DNA from: Thermoplasmata archaeon
GTDB taxonomy: Archaea > Thermoplasmatota > Thermoplasmata > Thermoplasmatales > Thermoplasmataceae
DNA: 12,032 nucleotides
NCBI GenBank assembly: GCA_021850745.1
Contig: JAJZKX010000027.1
Span: 1-12,032, forward strand
Reading direction: 5' to 3'
Shown piece by piece: positions 1 through 8,117 of this stretch. A model generated the notes under the pieces. That model worked only from the letters and a program-made list of their open reading frames with translations, was not told the DNA's origin and searched no databases. Position 1 is the stretch's first letter. Each line of letters starts with the position of its first letter. Position numbers and translations under genes: made by a program.

Positions 1-2492
1 ATGAGGACTATGTCCGAAACTCCTGCAAGTATTATCCCGTGCGAGAAGGGGCTGGGTTCGGGAGAATATTCGCGGATAGTGTAGTTCCCGGTGTCTATCA
101 CGTCCTTCACGTATTCCCGGGCATACGGGACATCCATCATCTCCTCCATTATTTCGCGGAAAGTCTCCTTCAGGACCGGGAAATTGCGGAATGACTCCAG
201 GTACTTCAGCACCTTGTCACTCCTCAACTGCTGCCTGGCAACGGATATGTCATATCCCTTGTATTTCCTGAGTACCATCAGGGATCTTGCCGCACAGTGG
301 CGGAATCTCTGCTTGAACACCTCGGTGTTCCATATCGATCTCCGGACCATGTCCTCGAAGTTGGCCTCGCTGACTGTCTTGATTCCCTCCCTGATGGGAA
401 TCCTTACAGATGATGTCAGCATGAAGCCGTCATCTGTCACTGTTATCCTCAGGTTCACGTTGTACTTGTTGGACATTGCCTGTGCAAAAGCACGTGACAG
501 CGCATCATTCACCCTTCTCCCAAGAGGGACATGGAAAATTATATTGTAGTTGCCCGAATCGTCAGTGTACCCCTCTACATACAGGTGCGAGTCTGTGGGA
601 ATGTCGAATTTTGACTGGTTCTTCATGTAGGAGAGCATGCTTTCCGCACCGGACGCGTCAAGCATGTAATCCTCCATGAGCCAGTTCCTGACGTCATCGC
701 CCTGGGCAAGTTTCCCGGACAGTTCCAGCCTGAATTTGCCGATCAGCCTTCCGAGATCGTAGCTCCTCGGGAGCATCTCACCCGTCCAGGATGGAACAGT
801 TGGGCGCAACCCGACTGCATCCTTCACGAGAATCCTGTTCCTTGTTGTCCTGATATATAGATACGTCCTGGCTCCAAGCACAAAGACATCACCGGCCTTA
901 AGCCTCTCCACAAACTTCTCGCTGAGTTGGCCGAGGTGTTTCCCCCTCTCGTTTATCACCTTGTAGTCGGACTCGTCAGGAATCGTTCCTATGTTCATGT
1001 AATATATCATCCGGGTGCTCTTCTTCTTCCCGAATCTTCCCTCAGACTTGTCGTACCAGATCTTGGGGTATATCCCGCCTGCATCAAGCGAGCCGGACAG
1101 GTAATCCAGGGAAGAAAGGTAATCATCCCTGGAAAGAGTATTGAAGGTGAATGATGACGTAATGACGCTGTATGCCTCATCCGCATCCCACGTTTTTTCA
1201 AGAGACATTCCCACGATGACCTGTGCCAGCACGTCCAGCGGGTTCCTCGGTATCCTGACAAGATCTATGTCCTTGTCATAAGCAGCCTTTGTCAGGACGG
1301 CACATTCCATCAGGTCGTCCAGGTCGAAGACAAGGAACCTGCCCATCGAGAGATCATGGATGCCATGGCCGGACCTGCCGATCCTCTGCAGTCCCTTTGA
1401 GACAGACTTCGGGCTCCCGATCTGTACAACCAAGTCCACGTAACCAATATCGATCCCAAGTTCCAGCGAGGTGGAGGTTATAACACACTTGAGTTCGCCA
1501 TCCTTGAGCTTGTTCTCCACTTCGTGGCGAGTTTCCTTCCCGAGGGACGAGTGATGTGCCTCGATACTCTCAACGCCTCTGGCCTTGAGCCTGATGGCGA
1601 CATGCTCAGTTGAACTCCTGGTATTGGTGAATACGATCGTTGTCACATGCTCAGCAATGTACCTGGCAAGCACGTCGTACATCATGTTGTTAGCGACTTC
1701 TGAACTGTACTGCGTGAGGTCACTCACCGGTGTCACTGTCCGCAGATCGAGGAATTTCTTGGTATCAACATCTATGATTTCATGGGGCCTTGGCTTCCCA
1801 TCCTTGAAACCGCACAGGTACTCAGCAATGAGGTCGAGGGGTGCCTGTGTAGCGGACAGGCCTATCCTGATCAGGTTCCCGGAAAGTGCTTCCAGCCTCT
1901 CAAGGTTCACGGAGAGCAGGGAGCCCCTCTTTGTTGACGATATCTCATGGATCTCGTCTATTATTGCCCATCTAACGGAGGCAAACTTCTCCCTGAACTT
2001 CGGTGCAGAGAGTGCGAGGGAGAGTGATTCCGGAGTCGTTATGAGTATATTTGGCGGTTTCCTCAGCATCTTCTGCCTTTCGCTCTGCGGCGTATCGCCG
2101 GAGCGAACGCCAAGCGTGATCTTCTTCAGGTCCTGTCCTTCATCCCTGAGGATCTTGTAAATCCCATCAAGCGGTTTCCTCAGGTTCTTGTCGATGTCAT
2201 TCGCAAGTGCCTTCAGCGGGCTAACATAAACGCAGTAAATGTTGTCCTCCAGTTCGTCATTCCTGGCAAGGGTCAGGAGCTCGTTGATAATGGAAAGGAA
2301 GCCGGTGAGTGTCTTTCCCGTGCCTGTTGGGCTCGAAACAAGAACGTTGTTCTTCTGGTGTATCAGGGGTATGGCCCTTCTCTGGGGCTCAGTTATCTCG
2401 GAATAGTTCTGGTTGAACCATCTTGAGATGACCTCGTCGAGAAACGGGAGGTAATCTTCCGATCTGAACTGTTGTAATTCTCCTTTTTCCAT
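1..2492 (-). CDS. lhr: Lhr-type superfamily 2 DNA/RNA helicase, C-terminal end cut by window edge
   Basis: The frame runs without a stop from ATG at 2492 to position 1, giving 830 residues with the C-terminus missing. Visible SF2 motifs, in order: Walker A SSPTGTGKT (about residues 53-61), a TTPESL block (about 152-157), the DEIH box (about 179-182), SAT (213-215), TNTRSS in the second RecA domain (about 289-294), and motif VI QRIGRSGH (about 369-376). A long region of about 450 residues follows and ends in SHGIILAGVSD, as in archaeal Lhr proteins, where winged-helix and Lhr-specific domains follow the RecA core. The family comprises ATP-dependent 3'-5' translocases linked to DNA repair or nucleic-acid remodelling; the exact role here is not known. 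Archaeal Lhr proteins are often near 900 residues, so only a short piece is probably missing. The start is supported by a TATA box about 35 nt upstream, which implies a nearly leaderless mRNA. Confidence 0.93.
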   Translation of the reverse strand, partial: MEKGELQQFRSEDYLPFLDEVISRWFNQNYSEITEPQRRAIPLIHQKNNVLVSSPTGTGKTLTGFLSIINELLTLARNDELEDNIYCVYVSPLKALANDIDKNLRKPLDGIYKILRDEGQDLKKITLGVRSGDTPQSERQKMLRKPPNILITTPESLSLALSAPKFREKFASVRWAIIDEIHEISSTKRGSLLSVNLERLEALSGNLIRIGLSATQAPLDLIAEYLCGFKDGKPRPHEIIDVDTKKFLDLRTVTPVSDLTQYSSEVANNMMYDVLARYIAEHVTTIVFTNTRSSTEHVAIRLKARGVESIEAHHSSLGKETRHEVENKLKDGELKCVITSTSLELGIDIGYVDLVVQIGSPKSVSKGLQRIGRSGHGIHDLSMGRFLVFDLDDLMECAVLTKAAYDKDIDLVRIPRNPLDVLAQVIVGMSLEKTWDADEAYSVITSSFTFNTLSRDDYLSSLDYLSGSLDAGGIYPKIWYDKSEGRFGKKKSTRMIYYMNIGTIPDESDYKVINERGKHLGQLSEKFVERLKAGDVFVLGARTYLYIRTTRNRILVKDAVGLRPTVPSWTGEMLPRSYDLGRLIGKFRLELSGKLAQGDDVRNWLMEDYMLDASGAESMLSYMKNQSKFDIPTDSHLYVEGYTDDSGNYNIIFHVPLGRRVNDALSRAFAQAMSNKYNVNLRITVTDDGFMLTSSVRIPIREGIKTVSEANFEDMVRRSIWNTEVFKQRFRHCAARSLMVLRKYKGYDISVARQQLRSDKVLKYLESFRNFPVLKETFREIMEEMMDVPYAREYVKDVIDTGNYTIREYSPEPSPFSHGIILAGVSDIVL

Positions 2493-2522
2493 TTTGCGTA
2501 GTCCGGCACATAGTCAAAGTTT

Positions 2523-2530
2523 GTATATAA
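2523..2530 (-). promoter_or_regulatory. TATA box of the Lhr helicase gene
   Basis: Read on the minus strand the sequence is TTATATAC, centred about 35 nt upstream of the ATG at 2492. With the usual archaeal spacing of about 25 nt, transcription would start near 2501 and leave a leader of roughly 10 nt. No convincing Shine-Dalgarno fits in that leader, which agrees with leaderless or near-leaderless translation. The BRE element is not clear. Confidence 0.55.
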
Positions 2531-2675
2531 TCATTGGCAGAACCGTTTGGAGATTAGTTCTCCAGATTAGCTGAAGCGTGATCATGTCGGGAAGAGGAAT
2601 GCGGAAGTGAAGTGGACTGTTGCCCTGAATCCCGCTTACAGGCTAAAATGAAGAATGGAAAAACAAGGTGGAAAT

Positions 2676-2965
2676 TCAGCCAATCCGGCTGTATCCACTC
2701 TCAAGGTTGTTGTAGTATCCGAAGTTCCACGTGACCGGGACATTCAGGGCAAATGGGGGCATGCAGCTCTCATTGAGCGATGTGAGTGGGAGAGTGGAAT
2801 TCCCGTAACCCATTCCGTAAAGTGACCGGTTGAAGCTGTACTGGCTTATGGGAATACTGCGAAAACTGCTGGAACTCAAGCTGTTTGTAATTCTCATAGA
2901 GATCCGTTCTGCTGTACGGGATAGCAGCATTCAAGTACCTGTCTCCTGAACAGGAGGAGACGCTG
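2676..2965 (-). pseudogene. Frameshifted remnant of an unrecognised protein
   Basis: Two minus-strand frames appear to join into one protein-like stretch. The upstream frame reads RYLNAAIPYSRTDLYENYKQ and continues with LEFQQFSQYSHKPVQLQ, stopping shortly after. Overlapping it, a second frame continues as SLYGMGYGNSTLPL and ends in NFGYYNNLESGYSRIG with a stop at 2676. The residues are rich in Tyr, Asn and Ser, as in secreted or solute-binding proteins of this group, but I could not assign a family. A single-base change near 2820-2835 would restore continuity. The second frame alone could be called as an 84-residue gene (start at 2930), but its first part, MLLSRTAERISMRITNSLSS, looks like an out-of-frame reading of the better upstream frame. 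This is inference from composition. Confidence 0.35.
2941..2961. repeat. Small perfect inverted repeat (7-bp stem, 7-nt loop)
   Basis: GTCTCCT and AGGAGAC flank a 7-nt spacer. It lies inside the degenerate interval, with no T-run next to it, so terminator function is not supported. It could be a chance hairpin or an end of a decayed element. Confidence 0.3.
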
Positions 2966-3173
2966 CGATCAATGAGCTGTAAGACTTTTGAACTGTTTGC
3001 CGGTTCGTCTTCAATCAGGAATCATCATGATCAGGTCTGAATCAGAACAGGTTCTAAATCTCCTCAATAAGATGAACATTCCATACCCGGAAAAAATCAT
3101 TGATGGTGCACGGACAGGGATGACGTAAATTCTTCAGAAAAGACAGCAAGATAGCACTTAAGCATGCATTCTC

Positions 3174-3180
3174 AAAAAAA
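3174..3180 (-). terminator. Possible oligo-T terminator of the thi operon
   Basis: Seven A residues on the plus strand give T7 on the minus strand about 205 nt downstream of the thiQ stop. Archaeal RNA polymerase can terminate at oligo-T tracts without a hairpin. This is the longest T-run downstream of the operon before the helicase promoter. A shorter T6 run lies at about 3092-3097. Confidence 0.3.
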
Positions 3181-3385
3181 TCAAACTGCGGAACTCAAGT
3201 TTGAAGTATGGGGCAAAGGTGCCTGTCTATGAAGCAGAGGAGGCATTCCCTACTCTCTCCTCCATGCTATGGACTAGCACGGGCCCTGAAGAAAATACGG
3301 GCAGAATGGGAAAGCTCACTGGAGTTACGATCAGGCTCGTTATCATCATATTCATTGGGATCAGGGATATGCGCATGCATGCCGC

Positions 3386-4366
3386 CTAATATTCTTTTGA
3401 ATTGTGAAAACCGCTGATCCTTTCCTTCCTGGTTATGCTGAAGGAGACCCTGCTTCCCTGCCCGGGAACGGAACCCGCCCTGTTTCCTGGCAACCACAAC
3501 TGCACAGAATTACCGTCTGGCATGCTGACGTGCATCCTGTATATGTCCCCTTCAAACCCTGACGACATCACGGTTCCCTCCAAATGTGGTTCGGCGTCTG
3601 AAAACTCAAAGTCGGTCGGATAGAATGCGAACCTTTCACCGCCATCTTCCATGACATTGTATCCAAGGAATCTTGCAGACTTCTCGTCCTCAGGGGCGGA
3701 AAAGATGTCCTCAGGACTTCTCAAGGTGGAAAGGACACCGTTGAACATGAGGCCTGCCTTGTCTCCCATGTAGAACCCTTCCCTCCTGTCGTGTGTCACG
3801 TAAATCATGGTCAGCCCTATCTTTTTCGCAAAGGACTTGATTTCGCTTCTCACATTCTCCCTCAACTGGGAATCGAGTGAACTCATGGGCTCATCAAGCA
3901 GGAGAAGAGTCGGTGAGGGTGCCACGGATCTGGCAACCGCCACACGCTGCCTCTGTCCTCCGGAGATCCTGGAAGGGTATCTGTTGAGGAGATCAAGTAT
4001 GCCCAGCATTTCTGAGAGATCCCTCACCCTTTCCCTGGCCTCTCTCTCCGGCACTCTCATGGATCGCAGGCCATATGCAATGTTGTCGTAGACAGTCATG
4101 TGCGGAAACAGCGCAAGGTCCTGGAAGATCATGCCTATATTCCTCCGCCTCACAGGCAAATGGGTCATGTCAGTTCCGCCCACCATGATGCTTCCCGAAT
4201 CAGGAGTATCGAGTCCGCATATGTTTCTCAACAGGGAAGTCTTGCCTGACCCGCTTGGTCCCATCAGCGTCAGGATCTGCCCCCTTTCAAGGACGATATC
4301 GATATCTCTCAGGCTGAAGCCACCCGGATAGGACTTCCCGAGCGCACTTATCTCAACGAAAGGCAA
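3386..4366 (-). CDS. thiQ: Thiamine-type ABC transporter ATP-binding protein
   Basis: A 326-residue ABC ATPase of the CUT1/ThiQ/FbpC/PotA type. Motifs: Walker A GPSGSGKT (36-43), Q-loop FQD (81-83), signature ISGGQRQR (134-141, Ile in place of the usual Leu), Walker B LLLLDEP (154-160), D-loop SSLD (162-165) and switch histidine in THDRREG (191-197; many relatives have THDQ). Residues from about 240 form a C-terminal extension like the TOBE/regulatory domain of PotA/MalK-type ATPases. Bacterial ThiQ is usually shorter (about 215-235 residues), so the extension resembles the iron and polyamine branch. The start overlaps the end of the permease gene by 14 nt, which indicates translational coupling. 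It would energise import of the ligand bound by ThiB. The thiamine assignment rests on the binding protein and the riboswitch, not on this protein alone. Confidence 0.88.
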   Translation of the reverse strand: MPFVEISALGKSYPGGFSLRDIDIVLERGQILTLMGPSGSGKTSLLRNICGLDTPDSGSIMVGGTDMTHLPVRRRNIGMIFQDLALFPHMTVYDNIAYGLRSMRVPEREARERVRDLSEMLGILDLLNRYPSRISGGQRQRVAVARSVAPSPTLLLLDEPMSSLDSQLRENVRSEIKSFAKKIGLTMIYVTHDRREGFYMGDKAGLMFNGVLSTLRSPEDIFSAPEDEKSARFLGYNVMEDGGERFAFYPTDFEFSDAEPHLEGTVMSSGFEGDIYRMHVSMPDGNSVQLWLPGNRAGSVPGQGSRVSFSITRKERISGFHNSKEY

Positions 4367-5996
4367 CGAATCTCTCCCCCAGTTTCTGGATGATCACAAA
4401 TGCAAGTATGCTGATGATCAGGAGGATCGTGCCCACTGCATAGGCGGGGCCGAAGAGCCTAATACCCTGCAGGGAATAGAGCATCACGGTAAGCGGAATA
4501 AACGACCCTGATGCCAGAAGGTTCGTGGATGAGAACTCTCCAATGCTTATGGCGAAACCGAACATTAGCGATGTGGCGAACGCGGATTTTGCCAGCGGGA
4601 GTTCCACCTCGAGTGAAGGGATGCCTTTCAGGATCATTGAGGCCTCACTCTGTGATACAGGGATGGTGGCAAACCCGTTGTCTATTATCCTCAGCACAAC
4701 AGGGATGGCGACCGATGCCTGCGCAGCAACAATGAGGACCCAGATCAGGTTTCCGGGTGCACTGATCCCGAAAACCACCAGTATTGCGAATCCCATGATC
4801 ACCGCGGAGATAACCAGCGGCACGTACTGGAAACTCTCTGACGCCAGGAATTTTCCGCCTCCCAGCCTTCTCTTGCCTATCACCCAGACGATGCCTATGG
4901 CGGTGACCATGGTCGCAGTAACCGTGCCATAAAATAAGGTGTTCATGACTGCTCCCTGAATGGATATTCCTATGGAGGAAGAGATCTCTCGGGAGACAAG
5001 ATACCTGTAGTTATCCAGGCCCAGCACGCTTGATCCACGGACCTCCAGTGAGTTTATGATCAGTGAAGAAAGCAGGTAAACTTCTGTTGCCACCCATAGT
5101 ATTGCGTATGCAATTCCTGCAAGAAAGAAGAGGCTCCGGTATGGTGTTCCGTTTCTCTCCCTGTTTCCGGTCGAGGTTGTCCTGACCATGCGGGACGAGT
5201 AGAGGAGGTATATTGCAGCAGGAATAAGGAGAATCAACGCTTCCGTTATGGAGAAGAATATCGCAGCCGGCAGGTTGTATGTCCTGTATTCGAAATAAAT
5301 CCATGCATCCAGCGTGTATGACCCTATTCCGCCGATAATCAGGGGGGCAGCAAACCCCGTGAATGAATATATGAACGCGAGAATGGCGCCACCGAGTCCC
5401 GAGATTATTCCGTCCCTTCCCCAAAGAGAATAAAAGCTCCTGAATGTGGAGGAGTTCAGGGTGGAGGCAGCCTCCTCAAGGGATACATCCGCCCTCTCAA
5501 CAGCAGTCTTCGTGAAGAACGCTACGAGGGGGGCGTTGAAGAAGGTATTCACAACAAGGATTCCTGGAAGCCCGCCTGACAGGTAGCCTGAGAAAGGAAG
5601 TATTGAACTTGCCGCTGATCCATTCCCGAAGCCGGAGAGAACTGCAAAGACCACAATCAGGGAAGGCAGGAAGAATGGAACCAGTATGAGTGAATTCAAC
5701 GCCCTCTTCAACCTGAACTCATACCTGCCAAGGAAGATCCCGAGGGGAAGTCCAACGACAAAAGAGGCGAGTGCACTCAATACGCCCTGGGTGATGGAGT
5801 TCCAGATGCCCCTTCTTACCAGTTGCGCAGTTGGGGAATTCCCGGTGATTTCGGAAAAGAATGAAAGGGAGAAATTTCCATGCACAAGCACCAGGAATGG
5901 ATATACGGCGACCAGAAGTATGAAAATTGTGGGCATGGAGACGAATACCCATGCCGGTAGTTTTCCTCCAGTGATTATACCATTACGTTCAGCCAT
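4353..5996 (-). CDS. thiP: Thiamine-type ABC transporter permease, two fused permease domains
   Basis: A 547-residue, very hydrophobic protein with about twelve predicted membrane segments in two halves. This is the fused double-permease form of ThiP and FbpB. The first half has an EAA-loop-like region EEAASTLNSSTFRSFYSLWG (about 174-193). The second has EASMILKGIPSLEVELPLAK (about 451-470), a better match to the EAA-G-I-LP pattern. A linker rich in Arg, Thr and Asn around 268-288 separates the halves. The C-terminal stretch GFAISIGEFSSTNLL followed by FIPLTVMLYSL resembles the end of ThiP. The gene overlaps thiB by 22 nt upstream and thiQ by 14 nt downstream, so the three are surely one transcript. 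It forms the membrane channel; a single chain supplies both ATPase docking sites. Iron or another small ligand would be possible from this protein alone. Confidence 0.9.
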   Translation of the reverse strand: MAERNGIITGGKLPAWVFVSMPTIFILLVAVYPFLVLVHGNFSLSFFSEITGNSPTAQLVRRGIWNSITQGVLSALASFVVGLPLGIFLGRYEFRLKRALNSLILVPFFLPSLIVVFAVLSGFGNGSAASSILPFSGYLSGGLPGILVVNTFFNAPLVAFFTKTAVERADVSLEEAASTLNSSTFRSFYSLWGRDGIISGLGGAILAFIYSFTGFAAPLIIGGIGSYTLDAWIYFEYRTYNLPAAIFFSITEALILLIPAAIYLLYSSRMVRTTSTGNRERNGTPYRSLFFLAGIAYAILWVATEVYLLSSLIINSLEVRGSSVLGLDNYRYLVSREISSSIGISIQGAVMNTLFYGTVTATMVTAIGIVWVIGKRRLGGGKFLASESFQYVPLVISAVIMGFAILVVFGISAPGNLIWVLIVAAQASVAIPVVLRIIDNGFATIPVSQSEASMILKGIPSLEVELPLAKSAFATSLMFGFAISIGEFSSTNLLASGSFIPLTVMLYSLQGIRLFGPAYAVGTILLIISILAFVIIQKLGERFVAFR

Positions 5997-7123
5997 TCAG
6001 TCTCCCATTGGGTCAGGTTCTGTTCAACCGTATATGAACTCATGTACTGGTTCAATGCCAATATGTCCGCCTGGTTCTGCACAGAGCGGAACGAAGCAGG
6101 CAGGCTCACGGTGGAGTTTGCGGGAAACATGAACTCGTTATTCGGGATTTCGTTCTGGACCGTTGGGCTGAGGAAGTAATTGACGAACTCCCTGTCGAGG
6201 TTCAGGTTCCTGCTCCCGTTGACTATGCCCAGGCCGTAGATCGATCTCCAGCCGTAGGCTTTTCCTGCATGGAACGTGACTGTGGAACCCGTAGTGTTGT
6301 TGTAACCCCAGACCTTGTTGTATGCCGGATCAGTCAGGTAACTGACAAGGAGGTTTGTGTCGGGCCCAGTGGAATACTGGCTCCAGGCACTGCTCCAGGA
6401 GTCATATATGTGTCCTTTCATGTATGGTGCCATGGACGTCCACCATTTAGTCCAGTTCTCATGTAACACGTAGGTATAGTAGGCTATTTCCCATAGGAGG
6501 AACTCCTGGCCTGTCTCTGAAAATTGAGGGTACTCCACGAGAAGGTTGGATGCAAGGGTGGTGTTGTTGATGATGTCTCCAAAGGACGGCTGGAAAGTCT
6601 GATTATGCAGGAATGGCTTGTAGTAATCGATTCCAAGGTAGGAGTATTCATAAGGTGTCAGGTAACCCGACGTGGAACCCATCTCGCTGAGAAGGGTTGA
6701 ATTCACGTATTTCTCGGCTGGAGGAACATATTTCACCAGCAATCCGTTTGAAACAGCTGTCAACCCGTTTATGTTGTCAAGCCCAATCACTATGTCAGCC
6801 TTCGGATTGCTCTTTTCAGCAAGGAGCAACTGAAGCAGGTTGGACTCATTCTTCACTTCCAGGTTCACGTTGTACTTCTTCTCGAATGTGCCAAAAACTA
6901 CGCTCAGGGCATGCGATGTGTTGATTCCAGATGCCATGAACCCGTCATAGGTGTAGACGACAAGAGTTCTGGAACCCTGGTCCTGTCTTCCATTCTCTAT
7001 GGTGTAGAAAACGGTGAAGCCGGAAACAACAATCACCAGTGCTATTACAAGTGCTATTATCTTGTGGCTATACGGTCTATACTTCTTTCCATCTGTATCA
7101 TTTTCTCTCACAGGATCCATCAT
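5975..7123 (-). CDS. thiB: Thiamine-binding lipoprotein-like/membrane-anchored ABC substrate-binding protein
   Basis: I place the start at ATG 7123 (382 residues; ATG 7120 is equally possible). An upstream in-frame TTG at 7192 would give 405 residues, but it lies inside the TPP aptamer and would encode riboswitch sequence. A GGATGAT motif just before the ATGs could act as a weak ribosome-binding site, best spaced for 7120. Residues about 21-41 form one hydrophobic segment, probably an uncleaved anchor or signal peptide. The mature part matches the ThiB/TbpA pattern: LVVYTYDGF (about 54-62), ADIVIGLDN (109-117), LVSYLTDPAY (259-268) and LSPTVQNEIPNNEFMFP (318-334). Many N-x-S/T sites fit a surface-exposed archaeal protein. 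It would capture thiamine, or its phosphates, outside the cell and deliver it to ThiP. The TPP riboswitch upstream independently supports the ligand. Confidence 0.9.
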   Translation of the reverse strand: MMDPVRENDTDGKKYRPYSHKIIALVIALVIVVSGFTVFYTIENGRQDQGSRTLVVYTYDGFMASGINTSHALSVVFGTFEKKYNVNLEVKNESNLLQLLLAEKSNPKADIVIGLDNINGLTAVSNGLLVKYVPPAEKYVNSTLLSEMGSTSGYLTPYEYSYLGIDYYKPFLHNQTFQPSFGDIINNTTLASNLLVEYPQFSETGQEFLLWEIAYYTYVLHENWTKWWTSMAPYMKGHIYDSWSSAWSQYSTGPDTNLLVSYLTDPAYNKVWGYNNTTGSTVTFHAGKAYGWRSIYGLGIVNGSRNLNLDREFVNYFLSPTVQNEIPNNEFMFPANSTVSLPASFRSVQNQADILALNQYMSSYTVEQNLTQWETEWLNVMV

Positions 7124-7154
7124 ATCATCCTGCCAGAGTAGACGCTTCAGAAAC

Positions 7155-7250
7155 ACGCTTTCCTTCGTCGGCATTACCCGCTTCAGGTTCAAGGGTCGAC
7201 AGCAATGTTATTGCTGCCCTCTCAGCATTTTCCTGGGCTCCCCTAGCTGA
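7155..7250 (-). ncRNA. TPP riboswitch (THI element) controlling thiBPQ
   Basis: Read on the minus strand, the conserved THI-box blocks appear in order: GGGGAGCC (from about 7243), GCTGAGA (7226-7220), ACCCTTGAACCTGA (7196-7183), GGGTAATGCC (7179-7170) and a closing AAGGA (to 7161). A variable hairpin, CAGCAAT and ATTGCTG around a short loop, sits between the second and third blocks, where TPP aptamers tolerate an extra stem. CGG/CCG closes the GTAAT-containing arm; the outer stem looks short (GCT with AGC). The aptamer ends about 35 nt before the likely thiB ATG. I see no clear terminator hairpin between them, so control at translation initiation is more likely. TPP riboswitches are known mainly from bacteria and eukaryotes; among archaea they are reported from Thermoplasma-type organisms. 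This fits the taxonomic reading. Confidence 0.93.
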
Positions 7251-7267
7251 CTCATGATTTGATCTGG

Positions 7268-7277
7268 TGATTTAACC
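7268..7277 (-). promoter_or_regulatory. Possible TATA box upstream of the TPP riboswitch
   Basis: The minus-strand sequence GGTTAAATCA is centred about 25 nt before 7248. A start there would place the 5' end of the RNA at the first conserved bases of the aptamer. The match to an archaeal TATA box is only fair. Confidence 0.35.
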
Positions 7278-7584
7278 TTATTGGGAGGGGTTATGGGGAG
7301 TGTTGAGCATTGAATGACCGATCTCTCAAACAGGGTGTTTGCTGTTCGTTATCTCCGCGCGTCCTGTACGATATGATGCCTTTTACTTGAGACTACTGAT
7401 CTGTAGCGAGAATTGGCCTGATCGTGGAGTTTCCTTACGAACCGCATTCGTGTTATGGAAGCAATGCATTTTTTCTCGTCCTCTCTTGTGGAGGGAATTT
7501 GAACTGTGCCACTAACCAAGATTCTGTGACATAAGTGGTCTATCCGTTCACAAGCATCAGGTTCTGAAGCAGCCCCTTACACAA
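7278..7584. other. Non-coding interval between thi promoter and transposase relic
   Basis: No gene is visible on either strand. The stretch GGTTCTGAAGCAGCCCC at 7560-7576 lies just beyond the 3' end of the transposase fragment and could be an inverted-repeat end of the former insertion sequence. I found no partner copy in the window, so this stays a suggestion. Confidence 0.3.
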
Positions 7585-8055
7585 TCATGATATATCGATC
7601 CGATCCTTTCTCCTCTGGAACCTCATTCGCCATGTTGGTCGTTTGTCAGAAGAGAATCCAGCTTCAGAATTGCTCCTCCTGAGGTATCCAACAGGATCAT
7701 CCATGAATCTCCGGATTATATCCCTCCATCCTTTCTCCCATCCTATGCTGGAGTTCTTCTTGGGCATGACGAATATGCCAGTGTTTTCTGAGAAGCCATC
7801 AGGTATGCTTTGACCTGAGCAATATCTGTCCAGTCTGGCACCTGCAATATCCATCCTGAGTCTTGAGATCGTGTCAAGTGCCTTCCTGTATGCATCCTTC
7901 TCGATCCAAGAGAAACGGCACAGCCGATGTATATCCTTGTACCGAGATTCATCAAAGCGAACGAAAAGACAAACTGTTCCCTCTTCAGGGATTCTCCCTG
8001 TTTCTCCATAATTGATCTGCAATGCTCTGTCACTGTCAGTGAATAAACTTGCCCA
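7585..8055 (-). pseudogene. Decayed DDE transposase fragment (IS4/IS5-like), N-terminus missing
   Basis: The minus-strand frame is open from about 8055 to a stop at 7585; the only starts are weak (TTG at 8022). The reading shows the C-terminal half of an IS4/IS5-type DDE transposase. ARLDRYCSG holds a candidate second catalytic Asp. GIFVMPKKNSSIGWEKGW matches the 'P-K-N' segment, and NSEAGFSSDKR carries the candidate catalytic Glu, followed by a basic RQRRKDRID-like end. The first catalytic Asp and the N-terminal region are absent. The segment around GYLRRSNSEAGF looks shortened compared with intact relatives. It overlaps the 5' region of the plus-strand hydrolase gene, so that gene's promoter may lie in former IS sequence. 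The subfamily assignment is uncertain; that it is a transposase relic is more secure. Confidence 0.7.
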
Positions 8056-8117
8056 TCATCCACAGAATGGTGGGAAGAACCGAAACTTCTATCTACATCA
8101 AACGTCTGAAATCTTAC

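Larger units (their letters stand above)
2493..3385. other. Gene-poor interval of about 0.9 kb between the helicase and the thi operon
   Basis: No intact gene of convincing length is visible. The interval holds the helicase promoter, a frameshifted coding relic on the minus strand (about 2676-2965), a small hairpin at 2941-2961 and an A/T run at 3174-3180. A 33-codon plus-strand frame (3027-3128) begins MIRSESEQVLNLLNKM and reads like a fragment of a charged helical protein, but I do not recognise it and it may be part of another relic. Short overlapping frames at 3201-3417 on both strands look like chance frames. Confidence 0.5.

Noticed and set aside
1007..2160. Frames of 75-190 codons within the helicase gene on both strands
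   Set aside because: They lie fully within the continuous Lhr frame, whose helicase motifs are unmistakable.
2676..2930. 84-residue minus-strand frame as an intact small gene
   Set aside because: Its N-terminal third is Ser/Arg-rich, while the overlapping frame gives a more natural sequence; a frameshifted relic explains both better.
4511..5424. Several 70-140 codon frames within the permease gene on both strands
   Set aside because: They are alternative frames of a strongly supported membrane protein, and none has a recognisable motif.
8049..8117. Upstream starts (TTG 8049, ATG 8067) for the secreted hydrolase
   Set aside because: They add a charged N-terminal extension before a good signal peptide that starts exactly at ATG 8118, and they overlap transposase relic sequence.
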